Counted from the stretch's first letter, positions 12,438 through 23,708 are shown. The stretch: 64,000 nt of DNA from Manduca sexta (GCF_014839805.1 NC_051124.1:8370001-8434000); one strand, 5' to 3'. The notes: generated by a model not told the origin, from the sequence alone. Program-made: numbers and translations.

Positions 12438-12636
12438 CAGTCTATTATAATTATTTTATTATCTATTCATATTTTTTATTTTTAACTATCTGTAAATACA
12501 TTATTATGCAAATCATTTTTATGCAAGATTAAAATTTTCGAGAAGCATTTTGCGAAAAACAGATGCCAAAGTTTACTATTCTTTAATAGTCTAATAAGCG
12601 TCTTATTTTCGTAAACTTAAAATGTACGGCATAAAA

Positions 12637-12938
12637 GTTTCAATTGCTGACGTGAATCAAGCTTGGTTAATGTTTTATAGTCCGTCTATTTTTGATTGTT
12701 TACTTTCTTCTTTCAACTCGGTTTCTTAGTCAATGTTAACTCCACCTTTGGATGGCCTTCAATTGTTTATTATGTAGCCCTTTATTGTTTCAATTACTGA
12801 CGTGAATCACGCTTGGTTAATGTTTTATAGTCCGTCTATTTTTGATATTGTTTACTTTCTTCTTTCGACTCGGTTTCTTAGTCAATGTTAACTCCACCTT
12901 TGGATGGCCTTCAATTGTTTATTATGTAGCCCTTTATT
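12637..12938. repeat. tandem duplication, two ~150-bp units
   Basis: Unit 1 (12637-12786) and unit 2 (12787-12938) are nearly identical. They differ by a few substitutions and a 2-bp insertion near 12845. Both contain GACGTGAATCA and TTAATGTTTTATAGTCCGTC. There are no flanking inverted repeats. A 72-codon open frame starting inside unit 2 is an artefact of the repeat. Confidence 0.9.
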
Positions 12939-13225
12939 GTTTTAATGGCAGCTATAACACGTTCATAATTGCCTTCAATATAGCCAAAGCAATTGCTGTG
13001 CAATATTCATATTATGTTCTTTATGATTTCATTTTCATAGCAGAGGCTATTTCAAAGTGATTCCAGATGGATTATAATGTGAATTACTGTAATTAATAGT
13101 TAAGAATGTGGCTTATTTTTATAATTTAATATCTTTTTCCGATCTTTACTATGTGTCTGCTCCGATAGGTATCAATTATAGTATTCTATATATATCTATA
13201 CAAAGAAAATAATTACTATCAACAT

Positions 13226-13430
13226 GACTGCCTCGGCGGCGTTGTACTGCATGCGCGGTACGGCAATGCTCTGAGGTCCTGGGTTCGAATTCGAATGGCG
13301 ATAGGCTCGTCCCTTACCACGTCATGGGACGGAACACACTTGGCGAAATGTGAGTGCCCTGATTGCGCCTCTGCATATCCCTTCGGAGATAAATGCGTTA
13401 TGTGTGTATGTATGCATGTATGTATGTAAT
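13226..13430 (+). mobile_element. complete family B SINE
   Basis: The best copy of the family. It has a tRNA-like head GACTGCCTCGGCGGCGTTG, a B box GGTTCGAATTC near 13281, and a body with GGGACGGAACACACTTGGCG and CCTTCGGAGATAAATGCG. The simple tail is built of TGTATG units. Related pieces occur at 1145, 6495, 12295, 31341 and 38315. Confidence 0.75.
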
Positions 13431-13454
13431 AAATGTTAGTTTAAAATTTTGTAA

Positions 13455-13645
13455 AATTCTTACTCACGGTTCTGCTTTAATAAAAAGTTTTCCGGCTTAA
13501 AACACCTGCTATAGATTTTCTCGGGATAAAAAGCAACCTATGGACCCTACTCTTTCCAGGATCTCAACTACCTCCATTCCAAACTTCACCGAAATCAGTT
13601 CAGTTCACAGACGAATAGACAGAGTTACATTCACGTTATGATTTT
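13455..13645 (-). mobile_element. degenerate Helitron-like repeat
   Basis: In antisense it contains the family's conserved stretch (GTTTTCCGGCTTAAAACACC, CGGGATAAAAAG, TCTTTCCAGGATCTCAA, then a CAGACGAATAGACAGAG segment) shared with 15413, 16209 and 23484. Both ends are eroded. Confidence 0.5.
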
Positions 13646-13662
13646 TTATTGTTAGACATCGA

Positions 13663-13787
13663 AGTAAAACTAGTTTTTGGATTTCATCGCGGTCCGCCCC
13701 GTAATCATGAAGGTTACAATTTTCGAAACTTCGGGAAAAAAATTAAAATATAAAAACCACGATAAAATCCGAAAACATGTTTTATTT
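13663..13787. mobile_element. palindromic MITE-like repeat (GACGTTTCGAA family), second complete copy
   Basis: Imperfect inverted arms (AGTAAAACTAGTTTTTGGAT against the complement of GATAAAATCCGAAAACATG) enclose a centre with ATCATGAAGG and TTTTCGAAACTTCGGG. It is organised like 5219-5357 but more diverged. A 74-codon open frame runs across it and beyond; that is chance. Confidence 0.6.
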
Positions 13788-14802
13788 GGATACTTTCGCT
13801 TTATAAGTATGGATAAGATTACTTATTTTGTTAAACAAAAAATACATCACAAAAGGTCTCGAAGTATTTATTATAAGGTGGTCAATAAAATTATCTGTTA
13901 ATTAGTGCTTAAGTTGTTTAATTTTACCGACGTTGTTTACGTAAGATAAATATTATTATTCGTCATTATAAATTTACAACATATTCAAAATCTCCGGTCG
14001 CATGGTTGCCACTCACCTAGTATTGCTTCCAGCTTTGACGACAATCGTGGATTAATTTTATTCATAATTCGAGAATCATGTCAATGTGAGTTTATTTTTA
14101 GATTATGTACGTAAGTACGACTCTTAGGGTCTGTTAAAAGATATAGAATGAGTTTTAATTAGCAAATAATAAGGTTTTTAATTGCGTGTGGCAATTATCG
14201 ACTTTCAAGGAAAGGAGGGGACGTATTATTTTCTGGGTTTTTTGATGCCTTACTTTCAGAACAAAACGCAATAGTTATTATGTTGTTACTTGAGATCAGT
14301 CAAAGGTGCATATGCTTTAAGTACTTTGTAGAATCATATAGTCAATTTTCCTTAGATTACCAACCGGTCTCGGCTCGCTTCAGCCGAGATGTTACCAATA
14401 AGTTTCTGATTTTTAGTTAGTGTGTAAGTGTATTTCTGACAGAAAGTGTGATGTTACGGCTCCGAGAAATTCTCTTCTTGTAGTGGCCTTAGGGGATGTA
14501 AAATTAAAATGACTTTTTATTAATATTTATTTAGTACGAAATTTACACTTTTTTATTTCACATCTATGGTTACAATAAAAATAAAATAAGCCTTTATTGC
14601 TGTTACTGCTAATTACAATAGGTATCTTATAACATTACTTGTTTATGTAACTATTTATTACAATAACTATTACTTAATATCGGCAAACCGTTTCTCTTTG
14701 CAATAGCTTGTCCTTCGACAAAGGCTACTAAAGATTTCCATGGTTAGAATAACTTATGGTAAAAAAAAAAACAAGAAGGCAAGTACATAATTACGTTTGA
14801 AT
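13788..14802. other. non-coding stretch, nothing recognised
   Basis: No exon, RNA gene or repeat was recognised. Confidence 0.5.
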
Positions 14803-15015
14803 ATGCAATTTCGAAAAGGGTACATGTCCGAAAATGTAAAAAGTTTAGGAAATGGAAATTTTCTAAAGTAGTGTGAAAAAATCAAATTTATTTTTAGGTT
14901 AGAATTTGGGTTCAATTAGCAAAATTACAGAAGTTTTGTTGTTATTTGGTATATATACATTTCTCGATATTGATCTAGATATTGTATTTATAAGATGCCC
15001 TTTTCGAAATTGCAT
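14803..15015. mobile_element. 213-bp MITE with perfect 18-bp terminal inverted repeats
   Basis: ATGCAATTTCGAAAAGGG at 14803-14820 is exactly inverted at 14998-15015. The interior is AT-rich and non-coding. CGTTT occurs just outside each end and may be a short target duplication. This is the layout of a non-autonomous DNA transposon. I do not recognise the superfamily. Confidence 0.7.
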
Positions 15016-15412
15016 TTTCGTTTATAAACACAATGTCTAACTGCCCCTGTATATTCAAAGTGTAATAAATATTCCGATATAGTCCAAACTATCAATAGGT
15101 CATCTAAGACCTCCATTATGTCATTTGAAGAATGACATTTTCCTCATAATTAAATCGCGTTCTAGACTGAAACTAGGTGACTGATATTTGTCTATATTTA
15201 GTTATGTTATCATTATTGATAGGTTTATTAGTTATATATGTACGTAGTATGACATAGGTTATATATTTATAGATGTTGGCTGATTGAATTTATACTTACG
15301 AATTATGATAGTGAGAATATAATGTTATTGATAAGTATTTATTGTTTGTTTAATCGGTCAAATGATACAAAGATAGATACTGTATATAATTAGGATAGTA
15401 TATCTTTTATAT
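15016..15412. other. non-coding stretch, nothing recognised
   Basis: AT-rich; nothing supported. Confidence 0.5.
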
Positions 15413-15612
15413 ATTATAAAAATGTTTCCATTTCTGTCTGTATGTTATCGATTTCCTTAAAATCCACTGCACGTATTTTTATGAAATTCGGTATGGAGAT
15501 AGTTTACGACCCTGGGAAGGTTATAGGCTACTTTCTATCCCGGGAAAATATATAGCGGGACTTTTTATCCTGGAAATCTCCTTCACGCAGGCGAAGCTGC
15601 GAGCAAAATTTA
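15413..15612 (+). mobile_element. short non-autonomous Helitron-like element
   Basis: Starts with TC after an A (A|TCTTTTATATATTATAAAAA). It carries GAAATTCGGTATGGAGATAG and CCCGGGAAAATATATAGCGG, and ends with a CGCAGGCGAAGCTGCGAGC palindrome close to a degraded CTAG. The terminal features match the clearer copies at 16209-17093 and 45320-45505. Confidence 0.55.
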
Positions 15613-16208
15613 GTAGATCTATATGATCCGTTAGAATTACGGTAGCCTTTTGACTGTCACACTTGATAACTATAAACCAAGCATAAGTAGCTGATAGTAG
15701 GTACTTGTTATTGTTAGTTAATCTATTTTCTTAAATCTATTTTTAACCTATAATATATATACGTCATTATCAGGTACCGTCAGACACAAAAGTAACTGAA
15801 CAAATTCAAAAATACAAATCGCCTTTAAACTTTTGTCAGTATCAACAATCGTTTTTTATTCACTAAATGAACTTCGAAGGGTATTTTACTTTGGATCAAG
15901 AAAAAAGAATATTTTTATTGAACTTAATGTGTAGAAGCGCTTTGAAATTTGAATTCAGCTACTTTTATGGTTGACTGTACAATCTTAATTGTAGTTACTT
16001 CTTATAAAATATCTCACCTATCACGCCTTTATCGACAAAGTATTTTTAATTACATTTTAAGTTTGCTCGGAAAATCGCTTCGTAGAATCACTACTGTATA
16101 CAGGTGATACATTTTTTTAAATTAAATAAAGGGCTTTGACAAAGGTCGCCGTCGAGCTTAGCTTTCATATCTCTTGATCTCTAGAAATATTGAAATGTTA
16201 TATTTACA
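15613..16208. other. non-coding stretch, nothing recognised
   Basis: No exon, RNA gene or repeat was recognised. Confidence 0.5.
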
Positions 16209-17093
16209 CTAGCTTTTGCCCGCGGCTCCGCCCGCGTTATTAAGTTTTTCAGGCTAAAGTTTTCCGTTATAAAAGTAGTAGTTTCCCGGGAGCCTATGTT
16301 CTTCCCAGGGTCTCAAACTGTCTCCATACCAAATTTCATCTTAATACGTTGGGTAGTTTTTGAGTTTAACACGTTCAGACAGACAGATGCAGCGGGGGAC
16401 TTCGTTTTATAATATATTTTTTAGAACTTTTAAAGTGGAACAATCCCGTCATACATCATTGTTGCATAACTTTAACCGTTTACGCAGCGCAGGCAACGGA
16501 AGCTCTCAAAACTTATAATTTTCCCCGTTTTTGCAACATGTTTCATTACTGCTCCGCTCCTATTGGTCATAGCGTGATGATATATAGCCTATAGCACTCC
16601 AGGAACAAAGGGCTATCCAACACAAAAGATTTTTTCAGTTCAAACCGGTAGTTCCTGAGATTAGCCATTACTGCTCCGCTCCTATTGGTCATAGCGTGAT
16701 GATATATAGGTTATAGCGGTCCACAAATAAAGGGCTATCCAACACAAAACGAATTTTTCAGTTGAAACCGGTAGTTCCTGAGATTAGCCATTACTGCTCC
16801 GCTCCTATTGGTCATAGCGTGATGATATATGACTTTGAGCACTCCACGAACAAAGGGCTATCCAACGCAAAAAGAATTTTTCAGTTTGGACCGGTATTTC
16901 CTGAGATTAGCCATTACTGCTCCGCTCCTATTGGGTATAGCGTGATGATATATAGCCTATAGTACTCCACGCACAAAGGGCTATCCAACGCAAAAAGAAT
17001 TTTTCGGTTTGGACCGGTAGTTCCTGAGATTAGCGCGTTCAAACAAACAAACAAACAACCCACAAACTCTTCAGCTTTATATAATAGTATAGA
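16209..17093 (-). mobile_element. Helitron-like element, 885 bp, with amplified interior
   Basis: On the minus strand it begins TCTATACTATTATATAAAGC (ending at + coordinate 17093). It finishes with a GC-rich palindrome (GCGGGCGGAGCCGCGGGC), then AAAAG and CTAG at 16209-16212. The flanking bases are A on the 5' side and T on the 3' side, the insertion site expected of Helitrons, which leave no target duplication. The two parts may be a chimera: 16209-16420 resembles the 23.5-kb copy, while 16430-17093 resembles a different common moth repeat. It carries no Rep/helicase, so it is non-autonomous. Confidence 0.7.
16544..17034. repeat. four tandem 122-123 bp units inside the Helitron-like element
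   Basis: Units at 16544-16665, 16666-16788, 16789-16911 and 16912-17034. Each begins CATTACTGCTCCGCTCCTAT and ends with TCCTGAGATTAGC. Units differ by a handful of substitutions. The commonest form of this repeat that I know has one unit, so this copy has expanded. A 66-codon open frame across units 2-4 is produced by the periodicity. Confidence 0.92.
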
Positions 17094-17263
17094 TTTGCCT
17101 AATGATATGTAACTTGGGGTAAACGTTCATTGTAAACATATTTCAATTAATGTCAACGGGTTTTAATGCCGATTCATTTGATCCGATAACGCGACGTAGT
17201 ACATGTGTTAGGGTTGTCACATTTCAATGAACTTTTTCCGGATATACCATATAAAAATTTGTC

Positions 17264-17455
17264 AAAGGATTTTTTGGTAGATTGTTTGCCTATATTGGCA
17301 ATTTTTAGCAATCGTTTTGCGGCGTCGGTACATAAATCTAATAAAAAAAAATTAAAGGTTTTTTTTTGGTAGATATTTTTCTTTCCCTAGGTTTAAAAGA
17401 GAAATTCAGGATATAGTTTTTTGCAATCGTTTTTCGGCATTACTACATAAATAAA
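17264..17455. repeat. degenerate direct duplication
   Basis: Two unequal copies sharing AAAGG, a T run, GGTAGAT, then TTTTTGCAATCGTTTTTCGG-like sequence and TACATAAAT. They lie at about 17264-17345 and 17355-17455; the second has about 25 extra bases. Confidence 0.6.
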
Positions 17456-17875
17456 AAATACATACATTGACCTGTTTGACGTAGATTGCACTGAACCGGT
17501 TTCAAACTTAGAATATCGTATTCATCTATTATCAACAGCTTGTATTCGAAAATACACAAGTGATTAACTAATACGTTATGTAAGAGTAAATGTAATAGTA
17601 ATAGTACACAGCTACAGTGGCATGATTGCTATCCACGCAGAAACACACCAAGCCCCATAATACTCTTACAAAAGTAATTCTCGCCTAGGCTTAATTACGT
17701 ATTTACACTGTGTTTCATAAAAATACGTTTTCGGTTTATTGTCAAACAATTTTGTATGTGATTTACGTATAATAGTGAATCTTATTTACTATGGTATTAA
17801 TTTTATATTCGTTTGTAAGCAATGGTGTGATAAATGCTGGTAAGCCTTGTAAAAATTCAATACATCGTATATATC

Positions 17876-18242
17876 CTTAGTTAGTAATAAAGAGTTCTAA
17901 GATTATATAGAGCGGACATTGGGAAGATTGTTAAACAAAAATTTTGCGCTTGTGATGGTTACTCAATGTACCGTGAAATAGCAAAACATTAATGTAAAAT
18001 ACTTCATATTTTTCCATATCATGCTTTGCTCGTTTTTATTGCGAATATTAGCATAATTTCTGCAAATATATAATTTTTGTATTAATATATAAATACGCTG
18101 TGACATCTTGTCATACGGGCATTTCAAATAAGACAGCGCTTTATTACTAAATGGTAATAACTTTTAGATCAAAAATTTGGCCCTGATATCCAGTCTATAA
18201 CTTACTATATAGTTTAATTATTTAATGTATTTGGTTAGTAAC
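17876..18242 (+). repeat. interspersed repeat (family F), copy 1
   Basis: Colinear with 20634-20955: CTAAGATTATATAGAGCGGA, TACTCAATGTA, TACGCTGTGACATCTTGTCA and TCCAGTCTATAACT all occur in order. It is non-coding. The ends are ill-defined and no terminal inverted repeats are apparent. A truncated SINE has inserted at its 3' edge. Confidence 0.75.
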
Positions 18243-18254
18243 ACTACCCGTCTA

Positions 18255-18439
18255 AAACATCGTGAGGAAACCTGCATACCTGAGAAATTCTCTATAGGAA
18301 TTTTGAGGGTGTGTGAAATCTACCAATCCGCACTAGGCTAGCATGGTGGACTGAGACCTAATCCCTCACGATAGTAGAGGAGGCCGGTGCCCAGCAGTGG
18401 GACAGTATATAATACAGAGCTGATATTATACTATATTAT
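18255..18439 (+). mobile_element. 5'-truncated family A SINE with target-site duplication
   Basis: Only the 3' half of the SINE is present, starting at AAACATCGTGAGGAAACCTG. It ends in a TATTATA-type tail. A perfect 12-bp duplication ACTACCCGTCTA flanks it (18243-18254 and 18440-18451). The truncation therefore happened at insertion, as expected for target-primed reverse transcription, rather than by later deletion. Confidence 0.88.
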
Positions 18440-18451
18440 ACTACCCGTCTA

Positions 18452-20633
18452 TACACCTGGGTCAATACTTCATTATAAATCTGCCGCACAATCAGTCAAG
18501 GGAGTGGATAGTTGTTTTTTATTTCGCCTCCAGGCGCACTCGCTCATTAGAACAGTTGACACATGACGTGGTTTACTTGAATACGTTATTGCATATGTAT
18601 ACAGACGGTTACATTATTAAGGCAATGTTAGATGGCCTTAAATGGACCGTGTGAGATGAATCTGAGAAATCTATTAAAACAGTGAAAGTCAGAAAGGCTA
18701 ACATAATTTATAACGGAAGGATTGGACTTATAATATTTTCGGTAAGCCCCGGGTTCAAATGCAACGGAAAACATTTGACTTGCTCCGAATTAAAAGAGCC
18801 ATGCTCGCTTCCATCACAATATTATGAGACTGATATAAGCATTGGTTTCGCCTGTGCTTAACCCTTAAGGAATAAGCGTGGTATTTATGCAGCTATCTTA
18901 TCTTTATTTTAAACTTAAAACACAAAACTATTTTTTTTTACTATACCTCTGCCTCTATCGTATATCGCTACATTATCTTAAGGTTGACTGGGAGAGAATT
19001 CTCTTGGCATTAAGTAATTCCGCCTGTACACCACGTGTACAAAATGTTTTAAATAGGTAAATAAATAAAGTCTAAAATTGACGCGTAGTGCATATCTATT
19101 CGTTTTCTTATCAACAGTATCTCAATGTTATGTAAGAAATCAAGTTTAATGACTATTCTATAGTAGCATTTTCATTGCATATTTTTCTTTAAAGGGCTAA
19201 TTGATTACGCAACGGTTTAATTTTTTTACCGGCATTGGTTAAATAATTCATTAAACGGCCGTTTTAAGCTTTTAGTTTAGGTTAATAGGTTTAGTTCAGG
19301 CATAACTATTTTAATACAGTAGGTCGTTTGTGTTAGCGCAGTGTTGATATTTAAAGGGCATATTAGTAACTTTGAAAATAATGAATAAAAACACGTTATT
19401 ATGTAGGTATATTAATAATATCCAAACTAGACTCAAGTAGTCTCGATTCAATCAAGCAATTGCAGAGTTAATTATGTTAGTTACAACGTCCTCTTTCATT
19501 GGTACAATGCGCTTCTGTCAATTGAATTGTATGAACTTACGAGAAACTTCTAAGCATTGGACGGTAAATTACAATAAATTGTCATTTGAGTGAACATTCT
19601 ATTTTTAGTCGGTGCCAGCAAGGCCCGAGTTGTTAACTGTTCATCAAAAACGACCACGCAATCAATTTGACCCATTCCTTGCATTGTTGGACTTTGAATT
19701 AGACGCGACCGCCTTTATGACTGGAACTGTGCGTCAATTGTCGATATATTTGGGAATTTTCCTTGGGAATTGGCTGAATATTCCATTGGATTATAATCTA
19801 ATATTAAATATTATGAGACCAATATTACGTTACTATCTTATGTTTGTATTATTTTCCTTAATTTTTCGTTGTGTAAATTTAATTTTCTCTAATTGGTATT
19901 TTAGAGTAGAGACGAAATAATTATGTAGTATACCGCCCTCTATCGAGTAATATTTAATACTATGCAGAGCCATCTATCGTCGAGTAGGATTAACCGATGA
20001 AGTTCATTTAGCATTTACCACTCTGATCACAGATGGCGCTGTTACTATATTTTGCAATGTAAACAAAATATTTCAGTGTTGAAAGAATAACCTACAAATT
20101 CATTGAGATGTAAATAATATTATGCGACAGAAACGTAGTATATGACTATGTTACTGTTACTCAATATTAGTTATGATAGTAGACATACAACTGACTTTTC
20201 GATAGAAATTAATCGGACTTGATAAAATTAGACAAATACCTATGTTATAAGTTCTTAAACATAAAGTATGTTTTAATTTATTAGTAGTAAAACAAATCTA
20301 GTTCTGAAATTTAGATACCTAAATTAATTGTAACACCTGGAACTATATAATATATTTATGCTTCTAAGATAATACTTCATTTATTTATATTTAATGCACA
20401 CAGTGTTACGGAATATTTCGCTTTCACAAAATATTAGTAAGCGATAGTTTTGGTCATACTAACCCATTAAGAGGCTATTTTCCAATCAGAAAAAAATCTA
20501 TTCAATATTCTTCTGATTTTTTTGTTTGGATATCGATCCAAAAAAATATTATAAACCGACTGAATACAACACAGTTAAACAATTTTATTATTAAATACCT
20601 AGGTATTGTAGGTTATCCTAAGAATAACTTTTA
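18452..20633. other. non-coding stretch, possible GATGGCGCT-type repeat near 19.93-20.06 kb
   Basis: No gene is supported. A 102-codon open frame at 19612-19920 lacks splice context and family resemblance. Segment 19930-20060 has CGCCCTCTATCG and ACAGATGGCGCTGTTACTAT, short motifs often seen in moth repeats and loosely echoed near 38.82-38.96 kb. Confidence 0.4.
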
Positions 20634-20955
20634 TCCTACGGAAAGATCCTAAGATTATTTAGAGCGGACATTGGAAAAATTCTCATACAAAAAAATTGCG
20701 CATATGCAATGGCTACTCAATGTAAATTAATTCATATTTTTTCTATATCGTCATTTGCACGCTTTGGTGTGCATATTAGCATATTTTATGTAAATATGTT
20801 ATTTTCGTATTATCTAATTACGCTGTAACATCTTGTCACGTACATTTCAAATAAGACAACGACTTATTACCAATTGATACTTACTAATTTTTAGACCACA
20901 AATTTGTTCCTGATGTCCAGTCTATAACTATACTTACTGTTTAATGTCTTTGATC
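20634..20955 (+). repeat. interspersed repeat (family F), copy 2
   Basis: Same order of conserved blocks as 17876-18242 in the same orientation: CTAAGATTATTTAGAGCGGA, TACTCAATGTAAATTAATTC, TTACGCTGTAACATCTTGTC, TCCAGTCTATAACTATACTT. It is shorter by about 40 bp. Confidence 0.75.
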
Positions 20956-21875
20956 CTATGATTAAAAAATCAGAGACATTCCCGCCTTCACAACAAGCAC
21001 TACAACTCCGTAAACCAGGATCAGCAGTGGCACACATTTTATGATACTGACCGGTGAAGCTCGGCGAGTCCCATAAAAAACTAACTTGCCATTATCCCGC
21101 TACGAAATTAATCAAATAGAAAGCTAGGGAGGAGTTGGAAATATTAAGTATCCACTTCCCTCCATAGCAAAGCGGGAGATATAATAATGAACTAACGAGG
21201 CCTTTTAACCTCAGGTACAGGGACGTTAACAACTAGGTAAGCCAGTTTTAAAGCACCACGGATAAAAATAAAACGAAAGGGTCCTATCACATGAGCTGTT
21301 GATTTGAACAATCAGCCATAAAGTACCTAAATAATTTGGGTTAACGTTTGCCGAATGCGAATCACTATTGGTACCTATCCTACTTAGCATATTTTCCATG
21401 ACCTCACAATTAAGTACAATTTCAGAAAGTAAATGAATACGCGTGTAAACATCACTCATGGCTTGTCTGGATCGTAAAATACCACAGCCACATTCGACAA
21501 GATGGCCAAATATTTTCAAGGTCTCACCTTGACACTCAAGTTCACCAAAATAGCATATACGAATGTAACATTCAAATTGGTTTTTGTCAATTACTTGACA
21601 TTCGTTTTCGACATTGGATCACGTCATCTCTAGGAAAATGCTCATAGCTTTAATAAATAGTTGTAGCTGCCATCCCATACTTAAATATGGCGGAACAAAT
21701 GTTGAGTGATTCACAAATATCAGCGATAATAAAGATATTTTAAGTTACAGAAGTAATATTTTTTTATGATTGTTTTTCAAACATTTACTTTATAAAAATG
21801 TGGGATTGGATGATAAATTATACAGTTTAGCTATGTTATAAACATACACTGATACCAGGTACTGAGTTCATCATA
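20956..21875. other. non-coding stretch of slightly raised GC, unidentified
   Basis: 20970-21560 is less AT-rich than its surroundings and holds a 97-codon minus-strand open frame (21226-21519). Its translation resembles no family I know and there is no splice context. It may be decayed transposon sequence. Confidence 0.35.
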
Positions 21876-21887
21876 CTTATAGACAGG

Positions 21888-22132
21888 ACTTTTTTGTGAC
21901 CTTTTTTGGGGGCATGCTAATTCTCGAAAGTTGTATGTTCGTAATTTTTTTTTTTTATTTAATTTTTGTACGCCCTTCCCTTCCTGTACTTTTGAAGCAA
22001 ATTTTTTCGATATTTTTGAAATTTCCTTGGGGTACCGGGAAGCCCCCCTTTTAATAGAACTTTTTTCGATATTTTCGAAATTTTCTTGCGGGCACTGCAT
22101 GCCCCAGCGTGCTCCCACAAAAAAAATCCTTG
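21888..22132. mobile_element. MITE-like element with terminal inverted repeats and 12-bp flanking repeat
   Basis: The left end (TTTTTTGTGACC, then GGGGGCATGC) is the approximate inverse of the right end (GCATGCCCCAGCGTGCTCCC, then ACAAAAAAAA). CTTATAGACAGG flanks it at 21876-21887 and 22133-22144. The interior contains two near-identical blocks of TTTTTTCGATATTTTCGAAA type. Open frames crossing it on both strands are simple consequences of the T-rich sequence. Confidence 0.6.
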
Positions 22133-22144
22133 CTTATAGACAGG

Positions 22145-22604
22145 CTTAAGAGACGTTCTATTGAACTAGTGTTTTTACATTATGATGGGACAAATGTACG
22201 AAGCCTTGACCTACAAAGCATAAAGAGCCCCAGAGTCCTCGTCACTTTCTGCGTTTACAAACATTTGTAAATTATTTAGATTTGTAACGATTTTGGCATC
22301 GCTATACAAAGCATCGTAAAATGACTTTTTAAAACCACTTCAGCGTTAAATTTGTAGCTATAGTGTTCTACATTTCACGCGAATTACAGTTTAAGTGGAA
22401 AAAATAATTAGATGAATAAAATATTGTCTCAAAAGTTGTCATAACTCAAATAATGTTGTCTCTAAATCATTTCATAATACGCTGTTGGTTTTTAGAGTGT
22501 CGTTATTTGAAACTATTATAACTTGAAACATGAATATTTCATTGAAGTGTAATATTTTTTTCAACCCATAGAATGTTAAATATTATTTGGATTCAGTCAA
22601 ATTG
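22145..22604. other. non-coding stretch, nothing recognised
   Basis: No feature supported. Confidence 0.5.
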
Positions 22605-22680
22605 TTACTCTACCGCCAGTTCGGAACCAGTGCACCAGAGCAGAACAGCCAAGAAACTCTTTTGAAAGGCGTACAGGGCA
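22605..22680 (-). mobile_element. family D repeat, antisense fragment
   Basis: The minus strand matches the family D copies at 10172 and 32578 (CTTTCAAAAG, GAGTTTCTTGGCTGTTCTGC, CCGAACTGGCGGTAGAGT). Confidence 0.55.
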
Positions 22681-22944
22681 TAATACAAAACAAAATATAT
22701 TACTACTTTTTTAATTTTGCTTAGGGCATTTACTTTATTTGCTGGCCAAATAATACCTACATTTTCATTTCGAATGCCCTTAAAAATTGTCCAGGAGAAC
22801 ATCATACTTTCAGTCAGAAATACACTTACACACACCGCATTCGCATTAAACTGCAAAATGATCAAAAATATCAGTAAACGAAAAACAGTATTTTTGGCGA
22901 ATGACGATGATTTTTGGCATAATGTTAGTCGACAGTCGCCATTC

Positions 22945-23012
22945 TAGAGAACACCAATTCACTTACCATCAGGTGTAGCGGGGTAACTATGCCGTTCACG
23001 TATTAAAAAAAC
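22945..23012 (+). mobile_element. LINE 3' terminus (family C), short piece
   Basis: Contains ATTCACTTACCATCAGGTGT and an A-rich end. This is the signature 3' terminus of a very common moth retroelement, also found at 48070-48125 and, antisense, at 60640-60705. Confidence 0.55.
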
Positions 23013-23483
23013 CCTGTATTTAAAAAGAGTTTGCACATGTTGGTTAGTATCCGTCATTGTATTTTTACAACACGACCCAATTTCTACTCAATAAAAGATA
23101 GTCGTAATCTCTCTGTCCACACAGTTTCATTGTTTCGCGATTTATGCGTTTAATCCAAATTGAATCATCAGTCATGGAATATTTGATCATCCGGTTCGCT
23201 GTTTATATTCGATACATTAAATGCATTACTTTCAGGTTTCTTTGAAGTAGCGGTGATGCGTTCTGAATTTATTGCAAAAATTTTATCGTAAAGATTGTGG
23301 TCGGTTCTTCCTGAATTATGTTTTCTGAAATAATTTTATATGAGTCTGTGAACACCGAAGTTATTGCCAATATTTTCTTGGTTAGAATCTTTTAAAATAT
23401 CATATTGGTCATAGAACTTTAAAAAAAATCTATATAATTAAGTGTGTCATTAAATTTTAAGATCATTTACCATTTAGTAATAA
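23013..23483. other. non-coding stretch, nothing recognised
   Basis: No feature supported. Confidence 0.5.
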
Positions 23484-23708
23484 AAGCTTTTGCTTGCAAC
23501 TTTGCCCGCGTGAAAGACATTTCCGGGATAAAAGTGCCGCTATATATTTTCAATAATAACTTTCCCAGGGTAAGACAATTTATAACCTTCCCAGGGTCTT
23601 AAACTATTTTGATAGCAAATTTCATAAAAAAAAGTTTAGTAGATTTTGAGAAAATCGGTGACATACAGAAAGACAGAAAAGGGGACTTTGTTTCATAATA
23701 TGTATAGA
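23484..23708 (-). mobile_element. Helitron-like element, 225 bp
   Basis: The minus strand begins TCTATACATATTATGAAACA just after an A (+ strand T at 23709). It continues through AGTCCCCTTTTCTGTCTTTC and the CCCTGGGAAG segment to a degraded GCGGGCAAAG palindrome and AAAAGC end. It belongs to the same type as 16209-16420. Confidence 0.55.

Noticed and set aside
16544..17034. Regular tandem repeat resembling a CRISPR array
   Set aside because: The 122-bp units are contiguous without spacers and lie in a transposon-like element of an animal genome.
21226..21519. 97-codon minus-strand open frame
   Set aside because: No recognisable protein family; possibly decayed transposon sequence, but not supportable.
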